Source: a virus. From it: DNA of 47,077 nt. The position numbers and the translations under genes were made by a program. Where the stretch lies: positions 1 through 47,077 of IMG/VR virus record IMGVR_UViG_3300037225_000238; one strand, 5' to 3'. Of this stretch, positions 7,194-15,209 are shown in pieces; within the stretch, counting starts at the first letter, position 1, and each line of letters opens with the position of its first letter. Below the pieces are notes generated by a model that saw only the letters and a program-made list of their open reading frames with translations, did not search any database and was not told the origin of the DNA.

Positions 7194-10100
7194 CACAACT
7201 CGCAACGGACGAGGAAGTTGGGATTGGTGCTGATCCGGCCCTGATGGGTGACGCCGAAGTCGGCCTCCCCCCTACTGGCGATCTCCCCACCCCGCCGTCT
7301 GACTCTGATGAAAAGATCGGGCCGACCAACTACGGCCGCTTCGCCGCCGCTCGAATTGCTCAGGCTCGATTTAAGGCTCAGGCCCAGGGGAACGACCTCA
7401 GTAACCCTGAGCAGTTGGCGATCATGGACGCCTACCGGCAGGCCGCGGGACTACCCACCCTCTCGAATGTGGACTCATTCAAGGAGGCTCAACAGTATAT
7501 CGCCCGGCATCAAAGCGACGTACTGAACTTGGCGCGATCTACATCCGCGGCCTTCGAGCGATTCGGGGTGGACAAGGTGTCCGAGATCGTGGACAAACTC
7601 TCTCCGGGGTGGGGCACGGAGATGCGTCAGAATATTGCAGCGACGAATCCCTTCGACCCTGATCGGTTGAGTGGCAAGGCAGGGGGTATCGTGGCCTCGT
7701 TGCCGATGCTCCTGGCGGGTGGTGGGGCGACGAAATTGGCCGCGGTCTTCGGCCTCGATGCTATGACCGAGGCCCTCGCAACCTCCACGGATACCGGAGT
7801 CACCGGGACGAAGAAGTGGCTGGGGTCCGCGGCCCAGGGGGCGACTACAGCAACGACACTGTACCTCGGGGGGAAGCTCAGTGAGTGGGCTGTCAAGGGA
7901 CTGGCTGGAAGAATCCCTGAACTCCAGCGTCTTCTCACGGCGGGGGCGACCGACACTGCGGCGACAGTCGTGGCGCGACAGGCAGCTATTGCGGGTATCA
8001 CGCTACCTCCGACAGTGGCATCAATGATCGCAGGGAAGATCGGTGATAACTTGATCGCCGCTCAGTCCATCGATCCAAATCGCGAGTGGCATGACGGACT
8101 GGACGAGACGGGGTACATGGCCGCAGTGATGGTCGCCGGGCAGGCTGTTGCGGGTATCCCTGGCGGGATCAAAGGAGCCCGGACGGCCCGGGGGATTGAG
8201 GCAGGCCCCCGGCCGGGGGACATCGGCCCCACCGTTTACACACCTCCTGCTGGCCGAGTCTCCGAAGTTCCCCTCGATGCCTCCGTCACCGCGGCTCCCA
8301 CTGACTACCCTGCTGGTCGCCTACCCACGATCCTCACCGAGCACCCGGCGTCCACAATGACCGGGGGGCCGTCGATCTCAAACATCGCCATTCAAGGGAC
8401 CGCGGGGACAGCGGAGCATCCCGAAGTCGTCTACATCGACAAGGGCCTACCGAGGGTTCTGGACATCGGGACCAAGCCAGTTGACATCCACAGCTTCGTC
8501 GCGGTACACGAGACCACCGAACGAAAACTACTCGATGCGGGGCAGAACTACGAGGAGGCCCACCCCCAAGCCCAAGCCGCGGAACACGCCGCACTCCAGC
8601 GGGCGGGGATCGACCCTATCGCCTATGAGAAGGCCCTGGAGCCCTACGAGAAGATCGCCCAGGGGCGGAAATTGTCTGAATCGCCCGGGGACCTGGACAT
8701 GCGTCCCTACCGCAATCTGCCGAAGGATCGGGATCGGCCGAAGTCCATCGTCACAACGGAGGGGAATATCAACAACACCCCCGAGGGTCGTGAGTTGGCG
8801 ATCCCCCATGCCTACTACGTCACGGCTGATCGGATGTCCCCGGCGGGGGCCAAAGAGTTCGGATCGGCGTTCATCGAGAACGCGGGGGACAACCTCTGGG
8901 TCAGACCCTCGGCCGAGGCCAGCAACGCCAAGCGTACCTTGCTGATCCACATCTCGGACGCCCTCACCCGCACGGAGCCCCCGACGGCGGGGGACTCGCG
9001 GGTGGTGGACTTCAAGGAGCCGCCGGAGTGGATCGGGCGAGCGGCTGAGAACCTACCGGATTCGGACGTGTATGTTGTCAGGAACCCGGAAGAGGTGGCG
9101 AAGTTCCTGGACCAAGCCAAATATGAGAAGGTCGCGTTCTCGGCATCGGAGAAGGACTCGCCGATCATCCAGAAGGTCCTGGAGGGGTATAAGGGCAAGG
9201 CGTCGATCATCGGGACCCCCACGGATACGCTGCCGTTCCGGGGGAAGCCTGACCGAACCGTCCACCAGGATACAGACGCCTGGCTCAGGTCTCAGGGGCA
9301 GACCCCCAAGGACGGCACCGACTTCCGCCACTTCCGCGATACCGCCCCGCCGGTGGACACTGGGCAGGGACCTGATCCGGGCTTGCTGGCTCGCCTTCAC
9401 AGCGACGAGACTGGGGCGATCCCCGCCGAGCGTCTCCTCAACACCCTGGGGGCCGAGGACGTGCGAGCGATGGGGCGGGCCGCGGTGGACACGATCCGTA
9501 GTGCCGCAGAGGATGCCCAGCGAACCTTCGCGGCAGGGACTCGCGGTGAAGGGGCGAGGGCAACCGAAGCCGCAGTGCGGCAGGGTGAGGGACGTGCTGC
9601 TCGTCGGAGGGACATTCGGCAACAGGCGTTCGGTAAGGCCAAGGAGGGGATGGACAAATACGCTCGCGTAAATGGACAAAAGGCTGTGGATGACTACAGC
9701 GACCTCATCAATCAGGGCAAGAAGCAAACCGATCCGTCGCTCCAGGGGATTGCAGACGCTCAGGACGCGGATCGACGGGATCTTGTTGCTCGAATGAAAG
9801 CATTGGGCACCGGGGCCGCGGAGAAGTTCGAGGATAATTGGGCCGGTCGGCAGTGGAAGGACCAGGACCGGGCGCGACAGTTCTTCGCGTCTCGCCGTCC
9901 TCTGACTGGCCCGAAGACGTTCCTCAAAGGTCGCACCCTGGAATCTATAGCCGAAGGCCGGGCAATGGGCCTGGAACTCATAACTGACAACCCGCTTGAG
10001 ATGTGGATGTTCAAGGCCGACGAGATGGAGAAGTACATCGAAGGGGTGAACAGCCTTAAGCAGTTGGAGGCGCAACACTTTGCTGAGCGAATCAAGTCGG

Positions 10101-11917
10101 GGGATGCGGTTCCCCGCGATTGGCAGCGCATCCACGATCAGATCGGGTTGTACAAGGCCAAGAACCCGGTGACGGGGGAGCAGGAGACTGGTTCGTTCTA
10201 CGCCCCCGAGAAGGTGGCTACGGTTATCAACAATCATCTGTCCCCTGGTCTGATGAACAAAGCGTGGTTCCGCACCTACATGAGCGCGGCCAACTGGCAG
10301 AACCAATTCCAGTTGGGACTGAGTAGTTTCCACCTATTCACCACGGCGGCCAATGCCGTGATGTCTCAGTTTGCTCTGGGGCTGCGCGAGGGCTTCCAAG
10401 GCGGCAAGCAAATTCTCCACGGTGATGTTGTGGGGGGTGCGGAGAATATCGGCAGGGGATTGGTGAGTGCGGTGACATCGCCTCTCGCCCCCGTGTTTAC
10501 CGCACTGCGGGGCCATGAGGGACTGGCAGAGTGGAGATCGCCAGGAACCGAGAGCCCCCTGACTCAGCGGATCGTCAACCTGATGGCGGATGCCAATGCA
10601 CGGGCTCAGTCTGATCCGTTCTATCGAACCCACATCACAGATAAAATGATGTCGGCATTCCGCCAGGGTAACATACTCGGTGGTCTAGGCCGGGCGCTCT
10701 TCCTGCCCATCGAAGTCCCTACTCGTGCGATCATGGATTACGTCGTCCCCCATTTCAAGTTCGGGGCCTCGATGGATCTCATCGCTATGGAGTTGCGGAA
10801 CAACCCAGGCATCTCTCACGAAGCTCTCCTGGCCAAGACTCGCTCAGCGTGGGACTCCGCGGACAACCGCATGGGGCAGTTGGTCTACAACAACCTGTAC
10901 TGGAACCAGACCACCAAACATATCGCAATGGCGATGGTTCGATCAGTTGGTTGGAACCTTGGCACGTTCCGCGAACTGGTCGGTGGGACCTACGACCTGG
11001 CCAAGATGTCCGCCGATCTGCTTCGGGGCAAACCCGTCGATCTTACCAATCGGGCGGCGTACACCCTCGCATTGCCGATGGTCCACGCCGCGATTGGCGC
11101 GTTTCTGAACTATGTCTTCACCGGCGAGGGTCCGCAGGATCTCAAGGACTGCATGTTCCCCCGAACAGGCGAGAAGGACGAGCACGGCAACCCTCAACGG
11201 GTATCCCTCTGGACGTACATGAAGGACGTGTACCACTACGGGACGGACTGGAAGGGGACGCTCGCTGGGAAGTTGCACCCGATGGTCCAGGGCCTCTACT
11301 CTATGGTGACGAACAAAGACTTCTACGGCGAGAAGATCCGTAACGAAGACGACCCCTTCATGCAGCAGGTAAAGCAGTCGGTGGTGGCGGCGGCGAAGTC
11401 GTTCGAGCCGTTGTCGTCCCGCAACGTTCGACGGGGATTGGAGATGGGCGAGACCCCTGCCCAGTTGAGTCGCACTGCGATTGGCTTGACGCCTGCTCCG
11501 TTGGCGATCAACCAGTCCCCCGCCGAACAGCGGGCTTCTGAGATCATCCGCGAAAAGACCCCGGTCGGGGCCCGCACCCGTGAAGAGGTCGAGAGGACCC
11601 ATCTCAAGCACGACCTCGCCCGCAAGTTCGCCGCGGGAGACACCGACGCAATCCCGTCCGCGCTCCAGGCCGATCAGATCTCGAAGGACGACGCTAAGGC
11701 GATCCTCAAGGAATCACGGCAGAAGCCCCTCCAGGTGCAGATCGGCCGCCTCGATGCCAAGGAGGCACTCCAGGTGTGGATGAAGGCGACTCCCGAAGAA
11801 CGGGCGTCGATCAGGGTCCAGTTGCTCAAGCACCTGTCGGGGATGAAGGGACACGCGACTATCGCAGAGCGGAAGGAAATGATCGAGCAGTACCGACTTG
11901 CAGGAGTTCTCCAATGA
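7190..11917 (+). CDS. Giant internal virion / ejection protein
   Basis: 1575 aa, the largest gene. ATG 7190 overlaps the upstream TGA as ATGA, so I prefer it to the GTG at 7163. It has Ala/Gly-rich hydrophobic stretches at about residues 160-200 and 225-330, a VHETTER segment at about 438-444 that is zincin-like but not a proven HExxH site, a charged helical middle (about 780-1000) and amphipathic helices toward the end. Size and position match the large polyvalent or transmembrane-channel proteins of short-tailed phages (T7 gp16-like role). I see no clear lysozyme motif. The function as a DNA-ejection protein is inferred. Confidence 0.6.
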   Translation: MTQLATDEEVGIGADPALMGDAEVGLPPTGDLPTPPSDSDEKIGPTNYGRFAAARIAQARFKAQAQGNDLSNPEQLAIMDAYRQAAGLPTLSNVDSFKEAQQYIARHQSDVLNLARSTSAAFERFGVDKVSEIVDKLSPGWGTEMRQNIAATNPFDPDRLSGKAGGIVASLPMLLAGGGATKLAAVFGLDAMTEALATSTDTGVTGTKKWLGSAAQGATTATTLYLGGKLSEWAVKGLAGRIPELQRLLTAGATDTAATVVARQAAIAGITLPPTVASMIAGKIGDNLIAAQSIDPNREWHDGLDETGYMAAVMVAGQAVAGIPGGIKGARTARGIEAGPRPGDIGPTVYTPPAGRVSEVPLDASVTAAPTDYPAGRLPTILTEHPASTMTGGPSISNIAIQGTAGTAEHPEVVYIDKGLPRVLDIGTKPVDIHSFVAVHETTERKLLDAGQNYEEAHPQAQAAEHAALQRAGIDPIAYEKALEPYEKIAQGRKLSESPGDLDMRPYRNLPKDRDRPKSIVTTEGNINNTPEGRELAIPHAYYVTADRMSPAGAKEFGSAFIENAGDNLWVRPSAEASNAKRTLLIHISDALTRTEPPTAGDSRVVDFKEPPEWIGRAAENLPDSDVYVVRNPEEVAKFLDQAKYEKVAFSASEKDSPIIQKVLEGYKGKASIIGTPTDTLPFRGKPDRTVHQDTDAWLRSQGQTPKDGTDFRHFRDTAPPVDTGQGPDPGLLARLHSDETGAIPAERLLNTLGAEDVRAMGRAAVDTIRSAAEDAQRTFAAGTRGEGARATEAAVRQGEGRAARRRDIRQQAFGKAKEGMDKYARVNGQKAVDDYSDLINQGKKQTDPSLQGIADAQDADRRDLVARMKALGTGAAEKFEDNWAGRQWKDQDRARQFFASRRPLTGPKTFLKGRTLESIAEGRAMGLELITDNPLEMWMFKADEMEKYIEGVNSLKQLEAQHFAERIKSGDAVPRDWQRIHDQIGLYKAKNPVTGEQETGSFYAPEKVATVINNHLSPGLMNKAWFRTYMSAANWQNQFQLGLSSFHLFTTAANAVMSQFALGLREGFQGGKQILHGDVVGGAENIGRGLVSAVTSPLAPVFTALRGHEGLAEWRSPGTESPLTQRIVNLMADANARAQSDPFYRTHITDKMMSAFRQGNILGGLGRALFLPIEVPTRAIMDYVVPHFKFGASMDLIAMELRNNPGISHEALLAKTRSAWDSADNRMGQLVYNNLYWNQTTKHIAMAMVRSVGWNLGTFRELVGGTYDLAKMSADLLRGKPVDLTNRAAYTLALPMVHAAIGAFLNYVFTGEGPQDLKDCMFPRTGEKDEHGNPQRVSLWTYMKDVYHYGTDWKGTLAGKLHPMVQGLYSMVTNKDFYGEKIRNEDDPFMQQVKQSVVAAAKSFEPLSSRNVRRGLEMGETPAQLSRTAIGLTPAPLAINQSPAEQRASEIIREKTPVGARTREEVERTHLKHDLARKFAAGDTDAIPSALQADQISKDDAKAILKESRQKPLQVQIGRLDAKEALQVWMKATPEERASIRVQLLKHLSGMKGHATIAERKEMIEQYRLAGVLQ

Positions 11918-12201
11918 CCGCCGACGAACACCAGAGGATGGTGGACATCGCTCAGTTGCAGGTCCACGAATATTTCGATCACTACCTGACCGACGTGTTC
12001 CCCACCCAAATCTGCTTGATCATGGACGCCCACGACAAGGACGGCCTGGCCCACGAGACGCGACTGGCCCCCCTCTACCAGGCCAAGAAGTCATTCGAGC
12101 GGTTCCGCTGGATGATCCTGGGCGGGGCCGCGGTCGTCGGCTGCCTCGGCACCCTGGCCGCAGAGCACTTGGGGGCGATCATCAAGGCCCTGCTCCCGTA
12201 G
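11914..12201 (+). CDS. Small membrane protein, holin candidate
   Basis: 95 aa. ATG 11914 overlaps the upstream stop as ATGA. A charged N-terminal two thirds, predicted helical, is followed by one hydrophobic segment at about residues 69-92 (MILGGAAVVGCLGTLAAEHL). This layout, a soluble helix plus a single C-terminal membrane segment, resembles XhlA-type holin-associated proteins. It is the last gene of the rightward late unit, a usual place for lysis functions. The 3' end overlaps the convergent gene 12091-12504. Holin activity is a guess from topology and place. Confidence 0.5.
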   Translation: MTADEHQRMVDIAQLQVHEYFDHYLTDVFPTQICLIMDAHDKDGLAHETRLAPLYQAKKSFERFRWMILGGAAVVGCLGTLAAEHLGAIIKALLP

Positions 12202-12504
12202 GGAAACGGTCTGAGCGCGGGTGAAGCAGAGGCCCTTGAGGGAGACCCCGGCCCCCCGGCCGAGTCCGCGCAGAGCTTCGTGGGCCACCCGCATCTGGTG
12301 CAGATCGGCAAGGATCGCGTGTGGGAGTAACCGGCGCTCCCCCATCATGTCCCAGACCAGCACCCCATCGTACTCAGCCAGGGCCTTGAGATCGTGCCAG
12401 GTGACGGGATGGCCGGGTCCGATCTCCAAGACCGGCTCGTCGCAGTGAACGTACTGGATAATCGGCGGCATGGAGGGCGGTGAGAGCGGCGATACGTCGT
12501 TCAT
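12091..12504 (-). CDS. Hypothetical protein, last gene of leftward unit
   Basis: 137 aa. ATG 12504 has GGAGG five bases upstream. It starts Pro-rich (SPLSPPSMPP) and then looks globular to about residue 110. The last 37 codons lie opposite the 3' end of the holin-like gene on the other strand. Its first 130 bases overlap the preceding gene (12374-12832) in another frame. I do not recognise a family, and its C-terminal part may be little more than read-through to a stop. Confidence 0.45.
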   Translation of the reverse strand: MNDVSPLSPPSMPPIIQYVHCDEPVLEIGPGHPVTWHDLKALAEYDGVLVWDMMGERRLLPHAILADLHQMRVAHEALRGLGRGAGVSLKGLCFTRAQTVSLREQGLDDRPQVLCGQGAEAADDRGPAQDHPAEPLE

Positions 12505-12832
12505 GGTAGACCTCCGGGTGGTCCCCTAAATAGATCGAGTAGGCGTCGTTCCCGTCGTACAGATCCCCCACCCAGCACTGCCAGAATACGTCGGCCTGGA
12601 GGCGGGCCCGGTAGGTGTGCTGGTGGGTATCAGCGATGACCGCGACGTGCCACAAGCTCCCCCGCTTCGTCGTCACGGCCAAGATCCAGCCCACCAGGGT
12701 GCCCGGGGGAATGTTGACGAAGCCCCCCAGGACCTCTACCTTGCCAGTAACAAACGCCCGCCTACACGCAGGGGTCGGCGCGAGGCGGGCGGCTATCTCG
12801 ATGAGGCCCGAGCGGTCGCTGGGGTTAAGCAT
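12374..12832 (-). CDS. Hypothetical protein
   Basis: 152 aa. ATG 12832 overlaps the end of the upstream gene by 8 bases. Residues 1-105 look like a real globular beta-rich domain (VEVLGGFVNIPPGTLVGWIL, then SLWHVAVIADTH). The remainder, which overlaps the next gene, is Arg-rich and less protein-like. The family is unknown. It belongs to the small-gene cluster with the lipoprotein at 13984 and the two-membrane-segment protein at 13667, so a role at the envelope or in lysis is possible. Confidence 0.5.
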   Translation of the reverse strand: MLNPSDRSGLIEIAARLAPTPACRRAFVTGKVEVLGGFVNIPPGTLVGWILAVTTKRGSLWHVAVIADTHQHTYRARLQADVFWQCWVGDLYDGNDAYSIYLGDHPEVYHERRIAALTALHAADYPVRSLRRAGLGDRTRPSRHLARSQGPG

Positions 12833-13667
12833 TCGCGGGATCTCCGGTAATGGCCGCGGCTCGATCAGCTTTCATCAAGGCCACCGGGTCAACCGCCACC
12901 GGCCCCACCGTCGTCTCCGCAGCAGCAGCCACCGGATCTGACGCCGGGCTGGTCTGAGATTGGAGATCGACGGCTGGGGCAACAGTGGCCACCGCGGCGG
13001 GAGGGAGCACCGCAGCGGCCGGAGCGGCAGGAACAGCCGGTTTAACCGCGGCCACGGCGACCGCGGCGGCAGGGGATACTGCAGCCAAGGCAGCCTCAGC
13101 ACCGGCCTCAATCTTCGGCCAGAGCCATTGTCCGACCTTGAAGATCACAACCAGGCCGATCACACCGAGGATGATGAAGCCCGCCCAACCGAGGTACTCG
13201 CCGAAGACGGGGTTAGATCCGCCCATCCCAGTCGAGTTGGCACCCTCGGTCTTGCTGGCGGTTACGCCGTTGTCGTTCAGCACCAAGGCTGGGCGGTCGC
13301 CTTCGGCGAATGTGGCCGGGGGAATACGTTCGCCCGCCTTGTTGGCTGAGTCCAGCGGGTTCATGGAGAACATGCTGATCTTGGTTTGGTGGGTGTTGAC
13401 CGGGCCGGTGTAGCTGGACTTTTTGGGGGTGATCGTCTCGGAGTAGGTGAGGGTCTGCTCCTTGCCGGTGGGCCACACGATGGTAAGGTCGTGGGTCGTC
13501 CCGTCGTTGGTAAACTGGTCCCGAGCCGTCTTCGCCGTGGTGCGGGCCTTGACGTAAGAGCGGAACTCGAAGCCGCCCACAGCCACGCCGACGATCACGG
13601 CCGAGACAATGGCCAGGCCGACGATGTGACGACCAACCTGGGCGACGATGCCGGTGGAACGCTTCAT
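12825..13667 (-). CDS. Membrane protein with Ala/Val/Pro-rich tail
   Basis: 280 aa. I chose ATG 13667 (GGGAGG seven bases before), although GTG 13670 is in frame. It has a hydrophobic segment at about residues 16-32 (IVGLAIVSAVIVGVAVGG), a soluble portion, a second at about 160-182 (WAGFIILGVIGLVVIFKVG), then about 95 residues of Ala/Val/Pro-rich low complexity. The start overlaps the stop of the lipoprotein gene by one base. Two membrane segments around a roughly 125-residue loop fit an inner-membrane protein facing the periplasm. A lysis or spanin-like partnership with the lipoprotein is a hypothesis. Confidence 0.55.
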   Translation of the reverse strand: MKRSTGIVAQVGRHIVGLAIVSAVIVGVAVGGFEFRSYVKARTTAKTARDQFTNDGTTHDLTIVWPTGKEQTLTYSETITPKKSSYTGPVNTHQTKISMFSMNPLDSANKAGERIPPATFAEGDRPALVLNDNGVTASKTEGANSTGMGGSNPVFGEYLGWAGFIILGVIGLVVIFKVGQWLWPKIEAGAEAALAAVSPAAAVAVAAVKPAVPAAPAAAVLPPAAVATVAPAVDLQSQTSPASDPVAAAAETTVGPVAVDPVALMKADRAAAITGDPANA

Positions 13668-13984
13668 CACTTGACCTCCCGGATGATGTAGACCTTCCCA
13701 TCCGTCTTCCGAATGGCGTCGTAGGTCTTGCCGTTTACACGCAGGTTGAAGATGTCCCCAACGCTGGGGTCGGCCTGGTAGATCGGCTGGGGGGTAACAT
13801 CCACGGGACCAACCGCAGGCGTCCCCACAGGCTGGGACGCGGCCATGTTGGTCGTCCTACCATTGCCCTCGCTTGTGGCGCAGGCACCCTTGTACTGATC
13901 GAAGTCCTCGCGGGCGTACCAACTGACGCAGCCACCGAGAGTGAGGCACAGGACCGCGATGATGATCGGTGCGATTCGCTTCAT
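13667..13984 (-). CDS. Lipoprotein
   Basis: 105 aa with a classic lipoprotein signal: KR at 2-3, a hydrophobic run, and the lipobox LGGC at about residues 16-19, leaving a mature protein of about 87 residues. It ends in a small beta-like domain (GDIFNLRVNGKTYDAIR). It is the first gene after a strong promoter (14007-14035) and is coupled to a membrane protein, the order expected for an outer/inner membrane pair. It could be an outer-membrane spanin-like protein or a superinfection-exclusion lipoprotein. Confidence 0.65.
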   Translation of the reverse strand: MKRIAPIIIAVLCLTLGGCVSWYAREDFDQYKGACATSEGNGRTTNMAASQPVGTPAVGPVDVTPQPIYQADPSVGDIFNLRVNGKTYDAIRKTDGKVYIIREVK

Positions 13985-14006
13985 GGTACTCTTCTCCAGG
14001 GGGTTC

Positions 14007-14035
14007 AGTCTACCCGATCATGAATGATTTGTCAA
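14007..14035 (-). promoter_or_regulatory. Leftward sigma70-type promoter
   Basis: On the minus strand TTGACA (14035-14030) and TAGACT (14012-14007) are separated by exactly 17 bases, ahead of the lipoprotein gene. The same -35, spacing and -10 occur at 32781-32753. The 54-bp gap that holds it is the only gap between the metallophosphoesterase and lipoprotein genes. Confidence 0.7.
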
Positions 14036-14038
14036 GGG

Positions 14039-14923
14039 TTAGACTCTGCCCCAGACCTCGCGAGTGTTCGGCCTGATCTGCACATGGGCGGCCCCGAGGG
14101 TCGTCGGTTCATAACCTTTTTGTTCCCCATAGCTTGTGACGCCTTGGGCGTAGGTCTTGAGGTACGACCCGCTGACGACGCCGATCTTCGTCCGGTTGGT
14201 CAGCTTGGTGCAGTCGGCGTTGGCTTCAAGGACCTGGAGCCGGGCCCCCATCTGATCGTGAACGTGACCCATGAAGAAGATGTCGGCGTCGAAGTTCCGC
14301 ATGAAGGACGTGAGGCGGTTGATCTTCCCACCTTTGGTCTGGGCGGCACCGGCCCCGTGGTGGCACCAGACGCGGAACGTCTCGGACCCGCGGTGGTTGG
14401 CCTTCGGTATAGAGCACTCGTGAAGGCCCGGGGCGGTCCAGTCACTCGCCCGAAGACCCCCGACCCGCTGAAACACCACATCCATGAAGCACGAATACCC
14501 CAGGTCGGCGATCCCCAACTCGGTGCAGAGCCACCCGTGGAGGTCCTCCTGCTGGAGTCGCCGCATGTACTGCTTCTCGTGGTTCCCGACGATCAGGCCC
14601 AGGCACTTGCTCTTGATCGGGGCGAACAGATCGCGGACCTGCTGGTACGACACCTTGCCCAGACGGCCGAGGTCCTTCACCGTCACCCGCTCGCTCACGG
14701 CATCGGGGTCGAACCGCTTGGTGTCCCCGAACCCGATGAACTCCGCGTAGTCCCCGCCGCCGATCCAGAAGGTGAAGGGGTCGTTGAGGATCTCCTGCTG
14801 GGTGCGGATGACCTCCTTCTCGGCACAGGCTTTCGCGAGCCAGTGGATGTCTGAAAAGTAAATCAGCTTGAAGGTGTCGGTTCGACTCTCATGCCAGATG
14901 AATTTTTTACCTGCCGCTTGCAT
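14039..14923 (-). CDS. Calcineurin-like metallophosphoesterase
   Basis: 294 aa. All metal-binding blocks of the family are visible: D-I-H at 25-27, G-G-D-Y at 56-59, G-N-H-E at 113-116, the H-H pair at 188-189, and G-H-V-H at 219-222. Such enzymes use two metal ions to hydrolyse phosphomonoesters, phosphodiesters or nucleic acids. The sequence before the first motif is short, so this is a single-domain enzyme rather than a long SbcD. ATG 14923 shares one base with the preceding stop. In a replication/lysis-proximal cluster it may act on nucleotides, DNA ends or RNA; the substrate cannot be read from sequence. Confidence 0.85.
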   Translation of the reverse strand: MQAAGKKFIWHESRTDTFKLIYFSDIHWLAKACAEKEVIRTQQEILNDPFTFWIGGGDYAEFIGFGDTKRFDPDAVSERVTVKDLGRLGKVSYQQVRDLFAPIKSKCLGLIVGNHEKQYMRRLQQEDLHGWLCTELGIADLGYSCFMDVVFQRVGGLRASDWTAPGLHECSIPKANHRGSETFRVWCHHGAGAAQTKGGKINRLTSFMRNFDADIFFMGHVHDQMGARLQVLEANADCTKLTNRTKIGVVSGSYLKTYAQGVTSYGEQKGYEPTTLGAAHVQIRPNTREVWGRV

Positions 14924-15111
14924 CAGTGTGTCCTTTCCACTATGAGTTTAGCCAGATCGGCGATTACTGTCGCCCTTCTCGCCATGTCGTCTCCGCTCCG
15001 TCCACTCTCTACCAGTTCCCGAAACTCCGAAATCTCCCTATCGAAACAGAATAGTACATACTCAAAACTCTTAAGGGCTTCCGGGTTGTACCGATTCCAC
15101 GATGTTTGCAT
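14923..15111 (-). CDS. Small helical protein
   Basis: 62 aa, rich in Glu, Arg and Leu, predicted mostly helical (EISEFRELVESGRSGDDMAR). ATG 15111 has GGAGAG about 5 bases upstream and shares a base with the TAA of the membrane peptide before it; its TGA overlaps the metallophosphoesterase start. The tight coupling supports a real gene. The function is unknown. Confidence 0.6.
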   Translation of the reverse strand: MQTSWNRYNPEALKSFEYVLFCFDREISEFRELVESGRSGDDMARRATVIADLAKLIVERTH

Positions 15112-15209
15112 TAATCTCTCCTATCTCCGAGGCAATAGCTCCCGATAATACCAACAATGAAACCCGCCATGAATCCAAGCACCAGTCCTGCGACCAGGTA
15201 GTCGTTCAT
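15111..15209 (-). CDS. 32-aa membrane peptide
   Basis: Short open frame with an excellent GGAG ribosome binding site (AGGAGACGATAG before ATG 15209) and one-base overlaps at its 3' end. It encodes MNDYLVAG, then a run of hydrophobic residues (about 5-27) with Gly spacers, ending in a positively charged GDRRD tail. It is probably a single-pass membrane peptide. One of several such mini-genes in the leftward unit. Confidence 0.6.
   Translation of the reverse strand: MNDYLVAGLVLGFMAGFIVGIIGSYCLGDRRD

Noticed and set aside
8504-8527. Zinc protease site in the giant virion protein (VHETTER)
   Set aside because: The spacing is H-E-x-x-E rather than H-E-x-x-H and no third ligand is evident, so I do not claim an enzyme.
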